Notes under the pieces: generated by a model
Databases searched by the model: none
Told to the model about the DNA's origin: nothing
The model's input: only the letters and a program-made list of their open reading frames with translations
Position numbers and translations under genes: made by a program
NCBI GenBank assembly: GCA_947178685.1
Contig: CAMWZE010000120.1
Span: forward strand, 1 to 5,734
DNA from: an uncultured Porphyromonadaceae bacterium
GTDB lineage: Bacteria; Bacteroidota; Bacteroidia; Bacteroidales; Muribaculaceae
Length of the DNA: 5,734 bases
Direction of reading: 5' to 3'
Shown: positions 1 to 5,305 of the stretch, piece after piece
Layout: every line of letters begins with the position of its first letter
Numbering within the stretch: position 1 is the stretch's first letter

Positions 1-434
1 TTCTTAAGGAGTTGTTCATAACGCGCAAGATCGGTGGCGGCCATATCCATCAATACTTTGGCTTCGGAAATGGAAGCCTCACTTACGGCCACATTTGCTG
101 AAGCAGAGGCTACCGAACTGTTGGCCACATCCCGGCCCGCAAGTGCATTGGCATAATCCGCCTTCGCTCTTGCAAGGTTAAGCCGCATGTCGGCATCATC
201 GATTATTATGAGGGTGTCGCCTCTCTTTACCTGTTGATACTCTTTGAACCGTATCTCCTTGATGTAACCTTGCACCCGACTGTTGACAGGAACGATCTGT
301 TGGTTGATCTGGGCATTGTCGGTGAACTCAACATTTCCAAGATGGATAAATTTTGAGCAAACCCATATGGCAGCTCCGGCCACAACAGCTAATGATATAA
401 TATAGGAGAGAATTTTCTTGCTTCGATGGTTCAT
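1..434 (-). CDS. EmrA/HlyD-family membrane fusion protein, N-terminal part (truncated by window edge)
   Basis: This is the periplasmic adaptor of a tripartite efflux pump, anchored in the inner membrane and bridging a transporter to a TolC channel. Only the first 144 codons are present; the frame stays open at base 1. A short basic N-terminus (NHRSKK) precedes one membrane segment at about residues 8-27. The motif TDNAQINQQ (38-46) follows, matching the T-D-N/D-A motif of EmrA-like adaptors. Next is a lipoyl-like half-domain (about 47-80, with VQGYI and VKRGDTL). An Ala-rich helical hairpin begins near 82 and ends at the edge in ARYEQLLK, a hallmark of this family's coiled coil. The ATG overlaps the upstream TolC stop as ATGA (431-434), so translation is probably coupled. 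EmrA adaptors usually pair with an EmrB-type MFS (DHA2) transporter, which would be expected just left of the window; that partner is inferred. The family call is firm, the substrate unknown. Confidence 0.92.
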   Translation of the reverse strand, partial: MNHRSKKILSYIISLAVVAGAAIWVCSKFIHLGNVEFTDNAQINQQIVPVNSRVQGYIKEIRFKEYQQVKRGDTLIIIDDADMRLNLARAKADYANALAGRDVANSSVASASANVAVSEASISEAKVLMDMAATDLARYEQLLK

Positions 435-1744
435 ATCTGTCCCGAGATGAATAATAGTTTATAATAATAATAGATAATGTCAATGCGAGCGTTTACGAGT
501 CGCTGTTGTGCATCAAGCCGAGAGTCTGCGGCATCGAGCATATCGGTGATCAGCGCTATACCCTCAGAGTATCTGGTGGCAGTGGTGTTGTAATTGCGAT
601 CAGCGAGTTCCACACTTTTCTGCTGTGTCTTAAGTTCCTCGTAAGCCTCAAGATAATGCACATGGTCGGCTCTCACAGCAAGGTATATATCCTCTTCGGC
701 GGCATCGAGTTCATCGCAGGCCTTTTTGGTTGCAATCTTGCTTTTTGCCAGAGATTTGTCGGTCTTATAAAGTGAGGAAAGATTGTAGCTTACGCCTAAT
801 CCTACATACCAATAGCTGAGGTTACGGTTTATAGGTGGAATCTCAACTAAAATAGGGCCATCCATTGTCCAGGCAGCCTGTAGACCCACTTTAGGCAGGC
901 GTTTGGCTTTTACGAGATCTTCGGCTTTGCGACTTATATCCACCCCTTTGCGTGCAAGAAGCAGAGAGGGGGCCTCTTCCCGTGCTTTTGCTTGCCAGGT
1001 GGCTTCAGTCAGGTTGGGCAACGATCGGGCGAGTATGGCCGAATCGGGTATAATCTTTGTGTCGGCGGGAAGACCTGCTATTGTGACGAGATTATCGTTG
1101 AGAATATGCAGCGTGTTGTCTAACTTGATGATTTGTAGCTCAAGATTGGATACAAGGAGTTCGTAACGTGTGATGTCATTATGGAGCACCGTACCTTGTT
1201 CGTAACGAGCCTGCATCTCACTCAGCAGCTTCCGCGCTGATTGGAGATTGCTTTCCACGACTTGCCGGAGATTTGTGACCTTATAAATGTCAAGATAGAA
1301 TCCGGTGAGTTGAAAACGAATATTATCTCTGCGAAGCTCAGCGGCAAATCGTGCTGCTGTTGATTTAAGCTCAGCCATTTTTATCGCATTTGTTATGGCA
1401 CCACCGGTATAGAGAGGTTGTTCCACACCGATAGATAAGCCTGTGCCAAGATGGGGAATGGGAGCTTTCTGATAGTCGGAGAAATTACGCTTTGTAATGA
1501 ACCCATCGCCAATATAGCTGAGTGATAGGGATGCGTTGATCTCCGGCAGCCGTCCGGCTTTTGCAACGTCAATCTCGTGCTCGGCCTCGGAGATGGCGGA
1601 GATTGATGGGCGCAGCTGTGTGCTGTTAGCTTCAGCCGATTCAAATATCTGCTCGAGAGTTATTACCGACTGGCTATAAGCACACGCTCCACCGCTCAGC
1701 ATGGATGCACACAGCACCCCTGCGAGCAATCGAAGATTGTTCAT
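431..1744 (-). CDS. TolC-family outer membrane efflux protein (paired with EmrA-type adaptor)
   Basis: This is the outer-membrane channel of a tripartite exporter, 437 residues and full length for the family. A signal peptide covers about residues 1-22 (hydrophobic LRLLAGVLCASML, likely signal peptidase I site ACA|YS at 22/23). The two-fold internal repeat is visible. Repeat one has RLPEI (65-69), the strand motif EQPLYTGG (108-115) and the helix turn RYEQGTVLHNDITRYE (180-195). Repeat two has RLPKV (282-286), a strand region at about 313-325, and RYSEGIALITDMLDA (391-405). Long amphipathic helices lie between. The C-terminus is Tyr-rich (YYYYKLLFISGQI). The ATG at 1744 has no Shine-Dalgarno, only an A/T-rich leader, as is usual in Bacteroidetes. 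It is the first gene of a leftward operon and overlaps the next gene by 4 bases. Cys21 in the signal region makes a lipoprotein conceivable, but the preceding residues are a poor lipobox. Substrates cannot be read from the channel. Confidence 0.95.
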   Translation of the reverse strand: MNNLRLLAGVLCASMLSGGACAYSQSVITLEQIFESAEANSTQLRPSISAISEAEHEIDVAKAGRLPEINASLSLSYIGDGFITKRNFSDYQKAPIPHLGTGLSIGVEQPLYTGGAITNAIKMAELKSTAARFAAELRRDNIRFQLTGFYLDIYKVTNLRQVVESNLQSARKLLSEMQARYEQGTVLHNDITRYELLVSNLELQIIKLDNTLHILNDNLVTIAGLPADTKIIPDSAILARSLPNLTEATWQAKAREEAPSLLLARKGVDISRKAEDLVKAKRLPKVGLQAAWTMDGPILVEIPPINRNLSYWYVGLGVSYNLSSLYKTDKSLAKSKIATKKACDELDAAEEDIYLAVRADHVHYLEAYEELKTQQKSVELADRNYNTTATRYSEGIALITDMLDAADSRLDAQQRLVNARIDIIYYYYKLLFISGQI

Positions 1745-1838
1745 AGTAAATGAATTGTGGAATGTTTAGTTAATGAAGTTAGATTGACTTCGATAGTTGG
1801 CGGCTTAAACCAAAAATCCTCAGTATATGATGTTGAAA

Positions 1839-1866
1839 TAAAGTTATGATAGGGGATATGAACAAA
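1839..1866 (-). promoter_or_regulatory. Possible secondary promoter closer to the minus-strand tolC
   Basis: Read on the minus strand, TTTG (1863-1866) is followed after 16 nt by TAACTTTA (1839-1846), one base off the TAnnTTTG element. The gap is a few bases shorter than usual for Bacteroidetes sigma-ABfr promoters. It would give a leader of about 90 nt instead of about 265 nt. It is a weaker match than the upstream element and may be chance. Confidence 0.25.
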
Positions 1867-2017
1867 CCGGCCGAACCACCGATAGCAGGTCTATTCAGAA
1901 AGAAGCGGTGCTTTTCCAGTTTTCGAGAAATCCCCAGTTTCTGATAAAGTGGGAATGAATTGGTTTAGTTTGATTTATATGTATCATTATGAGGCAACTC
2001 TTTGTGAATTGCGACTG

Positions 2018-2048
2018 CAAAGTTACAAAATTTTTTCGAAATAAAAAA
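2018..2048 (-). promoter_or_regulatory. Bacteroidetes-type promoter for the minus-strand tolC-adaptor operon
   Basis: On the minus strand TAACTTTG (2018-2025) matches the TAnnTTTG -7 consensus exactly and is followed by GCAG, a frequent context. A T-rich run (minus-strand T's at 2043-2048) lies about 17-20 nt upstream, where the -33 TTTG would be expected, so the -33 box is degenerate. Transcription should begin near 2011 and run left. No other gene lies between here and tolC, so the element is assigned to that operon, with an unusually long leader. Confidence 0.6.
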
Positions 2049-2139
2049 TCCGCCTGACATGTAGGGTCATGGGGTTGCTTTAGTTGCATCATGGTTTTAT
2101 CTGCGTACCGTCATGGTTTGGTTGTGAGGTGCTTCGGAA

Positions 2140-2186
2140 GGATTAGTCATCTCGCTATAATAGGGATTAATTATCCTTAGGGATTA
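2140..2186 (+). repeat. Three direct GGATTA repeats upstream of the dehydrogenase promoter
   Basis: GGATTA occurs at 2140-2145, 2164-2169 and 2181-2186. The last two extend to the 9-base repeat TAGGGATTA (2161-2169 and 2178-2186), starting 17 bp apart. Between them GGAT-TAATT-ATCC (2164-2176) is a near-palindrome. The cluster ends 16 bases before the -7 element, a usual place for an activator or repressor site. A regulatory role is inferred from position alone; no regulator gene is in the window. Confidence 0.4.
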
Positions 2187-2202
2187 GATGAACATGCAAG
2201 AA

Positions 2203-2210
2203 TACTTTTG
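2203..2210 (+). promoter_or_regulatory. Bacteroidetes -7 element for the dehydrogenase operon
   Basis: TACTTTTG fits the TAnnTTTG -7 consensus. Transcription would start near 2217, leaving about 20 nt before the ATG at 2238. No good TTTG -33 box is present: the nearest candidates are TTAG at 2177-2180 and 2184-2187, inside the GGATTA repeats. The promoter may therefore need an activator. The element also overlaps the in-frame TTG at 2208, which argues against translation starting there. Confidence 0.55.
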
Positions 2211-2237
2211 TGTTATAATGCAAAAGAATATAAAGAT

Positions 2238-3014
2238 ATGAAACCAGAGGAATTGCTTGATTTAACCGGAATGGTGGCGCTTGTTACAGGTGCCGGTGAT
2301 GGCATCGGCGCCGGATGCGCTGAAATATTGGCTGCGGCCGGGGCTAAGGTTATTGTAAGCAACCTCACCCTTTCGAAGGCCGAGACCATTGTCGAGACCA
2401 TAAAGGGTAATGGCGGAGAGGCTGTCGCTTTTGCTTGTAATGTATTGGACGATAAGGATCTCGTGGCAGTGGTAGACTTTACGATAAAGACTTACGGCAA
2501 ATTAAACATACTGATAAACAATGCCGGAGGTGGAGGTGGCGGCACGGAAAATCCCTTCAACATTGATCGTGCTTATGTGGAGAAGATCTACTCTATGAAT
2601 GTGTTCGCTCCTTGGCGTCTATGCCAGCTTGCCACTCCCTATATGCAGAAAGCGGGGTATGGCAGCATAGTAAATATCTCATCGATGAGCAGTATAAATC
2701 ATAGTCCGGGAATTGCTATTTATGCCTCTACCAAAGCGGCGCTCAATCATATGTCGGCAAACCTCGCACATGATTTCGGACCTATGGGAATAAGGATAAA
2801 TTGTGTGGGACCTGGTGCGACACGTACCGCTGCGCTGGCAGGAGTCATGACTCCGGAAATTGAGGCACGGATGCTGGCTCACACACCTATCCATCGACTC
2901 GGAGAGGTGTCGGACATTGCACAGGCTGTGCTTTTCCTGGCTTCGCCGATGGCTGCGTGGATTTCCGGTCAGACTCTCATGGTGAATGGCGGGGGTGTGC
3001 AGACGCTTGACTAA
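2238..3014 (+). CDS. hdhA: Short-chain dehydrogenase/reductase, 7-alpha-hydroxysteroid dehydrogenase (HdhA)-like
   Basis: This is a cytoplasmic NAD(P)-dependent classical SDR of 258 residues, the normal length. Family motifs are complete: TGAGDGIG (17-24, Rossmann glycine motif), NNAG (94-97), active-site Asn121, Ser149, and Tyr162 with Lys166 in YASTK. Compared from memory with E. coli HdhA, it aligns without gaps through about residue 100. It is then 3 residues longer in a run of six glycines (97-102), and is strikingly alike at the C-terminus (TPEIE, HTPI.RLG, SGQ.L.V, GGGVQ). This suggests reversible oxidation of the 7-alpha-hydroxyl of bile acids. Asn42 replaces the Asp that favours NAD in HdhA, so cofactor use may differ. 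The ATG at 2238 is preferred over an upstream in-frame TTG at 2208, which lies in the promoter; the Shine-Dalgarno is weak. It is first in an operon with the flavin-reductase-like gene 69 nt downstream. The SDR class is certain. The steroid substrate is likely but unproven; another 3-oxo or hydroxy substrate is possible. Confidence 0.9.
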   Translation: MKPEELLDLTGMVALVTGAGDGIGAGCAEILAAAGAKVIVSNLTLSKAETIVETIKGNGGEAVAFACNVLDDKDLVAVVDFTIKTYGKLNILINNAGGGGGGTENPFNIDRAYVEKIYSMNVFAPWRLCQLATPYMQKAGYGSIVNISSMSSINHSPGIAIYASTKAALNHMSANLAHDFGPMGIRINCVGPGATRTAALAGVMTPEIEARMLAHTPIHRLGEVSDIAQAVLFLASPMAAWISGQTLMVNGGGVQTLD

Positions 3015-3083
3015 AGAAAAACCTATTGAATAAGATAATTAAAGAATTTGGCTACGGCTTAATTTAATGCAATGTAATTTATT

Positions 3084-3647
3084 ATGAAAAATTTCAAATC
3101 GAATGCTTGGGTGCTTCCTCAGCCGGTGCTGATCATTGGTACATATAATGAGGATGGCACGCCTAATGCCATGAACGCTGCGTGGGGTGGACAATGGGAT
3201 TATCATGAACTGTTTATCTCTTTGGGCTCGCATGCTACAACCGACAATCTCAAGCGCAACGGTGTATTTACGCTTGCTTTCGCCACAGCAGAGACTATGA
3301 CGGCAGCTGATTTCGTGGGAATCGTAAGCGCAAAGAAAGATCCTGCGAAGATGGAGAAGACAGGTTGGAAGTCACAGAAAGGTGAAACGGTAGATGCTCC
3401 GGTTTTCGATTGTTTCCCGATGACTATGGAATGTAGGGTTAAGGAGAAGATACACGAGTCAGAGACAGGCTTCTATATGGTGGCAGAGATTCTGAATATC
3501 GTATGCGATGAGAAATATCTCGGTGAGGATGGTCGTCCTGATGTTGAGAAGATGCATCTCATTACCTTTGATCCTATCAACAACGGATATATCGAGCTCG
3601 GCTCACGAGTTGGAAATGCTTTCCGCGATGGCCTGAAACTTAAGTAA
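3084..3647 (+). CDS. Flavin reductase-like, FMN-binding split-barrel protein (flavoredoxin type)
   Basis: This is a cytoplasmic protein of 187 residues, typical for the flavin-reductase-like domain family, whose members bind FMN and pass electrons from NAD(P)H or another donor. The N-terminal block has PQPVLIIGTYNEDG (12-25) and PNAMNAAWGG (27-36). TTDNLKRNGVFTLAFA (52-67) is the usual flavin-contacting region, followed by DFVGIVSAKKDPAK (76-89). The C-terminal part has EILNIVCDEKYL (135-146) and ends in the GYIELGSRVGNAF segment (168-180). There is no signal peptide or membrane segment. It starts at an ATG after an A/T-rich leader without a clear Shine-Dalgarno. It lies 69 nt behind the dehydrogenase with no convincing promoter between, and a strong hairpin follows 34 nt after its stop, so the two genes probably form one transcript. 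The partner and substrate are unknown; related proteins are often annotated only as flavin reductase or flavoredoxin. Confidence 0.88.
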   Translation: MKNFKSNAWVLPQPVLIIGTYNEDGTPNAMNAAWGGQWDYHELFISLGSHATTDNLKRNGVFTLAFATAETMTAADFVGIVSAKKDPAKMEKTGWKSQKGETVDAPVFDCFPMTMECRVKEKIHESETGFYMVAEILNIVCDEKYLGEDGRPDVEKMHLITFDPINNGYIELGSRVGNAFRDGLKLK

Positions 3648-3681
3648 AAGTATTTTGTTCCGGTTTTTGTCGGAAAAAGAG

Positions 3682-3720
3682 ATAAGGGGTTGCTGAATAT
3701 AATATTCGGCAACCCCTTAT
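3682..3720 (+). terminator. Hairpin terminator after the dehydrogenase / flavin-reductase operon
   Basis: A perfect 12-bp inverted repeat, ATAAGGGGTTGC (3682-3693) with GCAACCCCTTAT (3709-3720), continues inward through one G-T and five further pairs to a loop of about 3 bases. The stem is thus about 18 bp. It follows the flavin-reductase stop and precedes the next promoter. There is no downstream T-tract on the plus strand, whereas the minus-strand reading is followed by TCTCTTTTTCC, so it may stop antisense transcription better than sense. A smaller hairpin, TTCCG...CGGAA (3658-3675), sits just upstream. Confidence 0.75.
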
Positions 3721-3739
3721 AACGTTACACCGGACCATG

Positions 3740-3766
3740 TTGAATTATCAATTGATTTGAATCATC
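3740..3766 (+). repeat. Direct repeat TTGAATTATC / TTGAATCATC
   Basis: Two 10-base copies differing at one position (3740-3749 and 3757-3766) start 17 bp apart in the otherwise featureless 165 bp between the terminator and the second tolC promoter. Further TTGA-rich sequence continues to about 3855. It could be a regulator site, but it lies about 120 bp upstream of the -7 element and the region is A/T-rich, so chance is a real alternative. Confidence 0.25.
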
Positions 3767-3863
3767 GACAAATCCGCTCTTTGGAGCCACCGGGTGAAAT
3801 GTAAAATAATTTGACTTGATATTGTATGATTTTTTGACACTATTGATTGATGTAATTTTATAA

Positions 3864-3893
3864 TTGGTTTGTAATTAAATGATTATATTTTTG
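3864..3893 (+). promoter_or_regulatory. Bacteroidetes-type promoter for the second tolC-adaptor operon
   Basis: TATTTTTG (3886-3893) is an exact TAnnTTTG -7 element. A TTGG at 3864-3867 stands at roughly the right distance for the -33 box (18-nt gap); a true TTTG at 3868-3871 is too close (14 nt). The transcript would begin near 3900 with a leader of only about 23 nt. That leader contains AAGGG (3914-3918), a Shine-Dalgarno-like sequence 4 bases before the tolC ATG. Confidence 0.65.
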
Positions 3894-3922
3894 GCACGCC
3901 TGCTGAATGATATAAGGGCATT

Positions 3923-5305
3923 ATGAGAACGATTTTTACAATAATATCAATTGCAACTGCACTGACGGTTTCAGCTCAACCGCTTCCGCTTGATCAGGTG
4001 GAGGAGGTTGCAGAGATGACTTCGGCTTCAAGTGCGGCACCGCTATGGAGCATGGAGCAATGTATGGCCTATGCGGCAGACCATGCCTCTTCAGTGGTGC
4101 AGGCACGTTGGGATGTGGCATCAGCCACAGCTACGCGCAACGAGGCTTTGGCCGATTTCTTCCCATCGGTATCCGCTCAGGTGGGTGGACAGTTCAGCTG
4201 GGGCCGAAATATTGATCCTGAGACCAATACATATAAAAATGTGGCCACATTCAATAATGGCTATGGAATCTATGCATCACTCATGCTCTTTGACGGGGGA
4301 CAAACTCTCAACCGTTACCGTCAGGCGCGTAGTGAAAGGGAGCGTCAGCTCAATGCCGTGGAGATGAAACGTGACGACAGTGCGATAGCCGCCATGATGG
4401 CGTATGCCGATGCCTTTTATTATCAGAACTCTATCAAGATAGCGGAAGATAGACTCCGGCAGAGCGAAGGGGTGTTGAAACTCACCAAGACGCAGGAGGA
4501 GCTGGGCATCAAGGGTGTGCCTGATGTGGTTCAGGCTGAGGCAACGGTAGCCAATGACAGATATACATTGGTACATAATCAAAACTTGTTTACCCAGGCT
4601 ATACTGACTCTTCGTTCGGCTATGAATATTCCATCTTCAGAGCCGTTGCAGATCGATACGGTTTACGCACCGGTGGTTGCTGAATGCGGGGGAGAGGATG
4701 CTGAAAGTGTCTACTCCATGGCATTGACTTCAAATCCGAAAGCTATCAATGCGCGTATGCAAGTGGCCTCAAGCAAGTATGCCTATAACCTTGCAAAAGG
4801 CTATCTTATGCCCTCGTTGAGTCTCAACGCAGGAATCTCAACTTCTTACTACAAGACTCTTACCGGCGGATATACAGCTACGGCCTTCAGCGAGCAGTTT
4901 AAAAACAACAGAGGTGAATATGTATCGGCCACTCTGTCGATCCCGATCTTTTCAAACCTCAGCAGACTGTCGGGTAAGAATCGCGCGAAATATGCCTATG
5001 AACAGGCAAAAGAGCAGCTCAACGAGGAGAACCGACGACTTCATGACGAGATACTCTCTGCTGTGATTGACCGTGACGGATATGCCGCCGAGATTAACTC
5101 TCTTCAGGCCAAGACCGCTGCGGATGCCGAGGCGTTCAGGCTGAATAAACGTAAGTATGAGGAGGGACTTCTATCGCTCATTGATCTTCAACTCACGGCC
5201 AACACATATTTCTCTTCGAGAGTTGAGCTGCTACAGAAACAGATGCTATATATTTTGAAATACAAACTCGTGGAATATTACAAAGGAAACAGACTATGGA
5301 TGTGA
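3923..5305 (+). CDS. TolC-family outer membrane efflux protein (second system)
   Basis: This is the outer-membrane channel of a second export system, 460 residues and complete. The signal peptide is residues 1-18 (RTIFTIISIATALTVSA, cleavage before QP). A Ser/Glu-rich linker (19-40) precedes the first helix starting at LWSMEQCMAYA. Repeat one contains the GRNIDPETNTY segment (94-104), common in Bacteroidales TolC proteins. It also has the strand motif SLMLFDGG (119-126) and the turn LGIKGVPDVVQAEATVAND (194-212). Repeat two has YLMPSLSLNAG (294-304), the strand SATLSIPIFSN (335-345) and the turn KYEEGLLSLIDLQLTANTYF (411-430). It differs in length, signal and motifs from the minus-strand TolC, so it is a separate subfamily and not a recent duplicate. 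The ATG at 3923 has AAGGG just upstream. It has its own promoter, and its last 10 bases overlap the next gene, which encodes its probable adaptor. Confidence 0.95.
   Translation: MRTIFTIISIATALTVSAQPLPLDQVEEVAEMTSASSAAPLWSMEQCMAYAADHASSVVQARWDVASATATRNEALADFFPSVSAQVGGQFSWGRNIDPETNTYKNVATFNNGYGIYASLMLFDGGQTLNRYRQARSERERQLNAVEMKRDDSAIAAMMAYADAFYYQNSIKIAEDRLRQSEGVLKLTKTQEELGIKGVPDVVQAEATVANDRYTLVHNQNLFTQAILTLRSAMNIPSSEPLQIDTVYAPVVAECGGEDAESVYSMALTSNPKAINARMQVASSKYAYNLAKGYLMPSLSLNAGISTSYYKTLTGGYTATAFSEQFKNNRGEYVSATLSIPIFSNLSRLSGKNRAKYAYEQAKEQLNEENRRLHDEILSAVIDRDGYAAEINSLQAKTAADAEAFRLNKRKYEEGLLSLIDLQLTANTYFSSRVELLQKQMLYILKYKLVEYYKGNRLWM
5283..5287 (+). promoter_or_regulatory. Ribosome binding site for the second adaptor gene
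   Basis: AAGGA lies 8 nt before the ATG at 5296, within the last codons of the preceding tolC. It supports that start over the ATG at 5300, which is in the tolC frame and is followed at once by TGA. Confidence 0.55.

Larger units (their letters stand above)
1745..2237. other. Divergent intergenic region, 493 bp, with promoters for both flanking operons
   Basis: This gap between the leftward tolC-adaptor operon and the rightward dehydrogenase operon contains no convincing conserved gene. It holds a consensus -7 element for the minus strand (2018-2025), a weaker minus-strand candidate nearer tolC (1839-1866), three GGATTA repeats (2140-2186) and a consensus -7 element for the plus strand (2203-2210). 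From the strong minus-strand promoter, the tolC transcript would carry an untranslated leader of roughly 265 nt, long for this kind of operon. Weak inverted repeats occur in it, such as GAAGT/ACTTC (1775-1791) and CCCA...TGGG (about 1933-1953). No known riboswitch was recognised. Confidence 0.7.

Noticed and set aside
506..1166. Plus-strand open frames antisense to the first tolC
   Set aside because: They lie wholly within the tolC coding sequence, lack domain-like features, and are best read as shadows of that gene.
1676..1684. Lipoprotein processing of the first TolC at Cys21
   Set aside because: The residues before the Cys (SGGA) lack the Leu expected at -3 of a lipobox, and ACA|YS gives a good signal peptidase I site. 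It is kept only as a minor possibility.
1895..2092. 65-codon minus-strand open frame in the intergenic region
   Set aside because: Its 5' half runs through the consensus minus-strand promoter and the product resembles nothing known. Only the last 30 codons fall within the predicted transcript, and these are listed as a tentative leader ORF.
2208..2237. TTG start ten codons upstream for the dehydrogenase
   Set aside because: The TTG lies inside the -7 promoter element, and residues 1-258 from the ATG at 2238 align with HdhA from its N-terminus. The upstream codons would be outside the transcript.
3015..3083. A separate promoter for the flavin-reductase-like gene
   Set aside because: A TTTG near 3047 is present, but no TAnnTTTG follows at a suitable distance and the gap is short, so co-transcription is simpler.
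4277..4582. Minus-strand open frame inside the second tolC
   Set aside because: It is antisense to a complete, motif-rich tolC, with no promoter or recognisable product.
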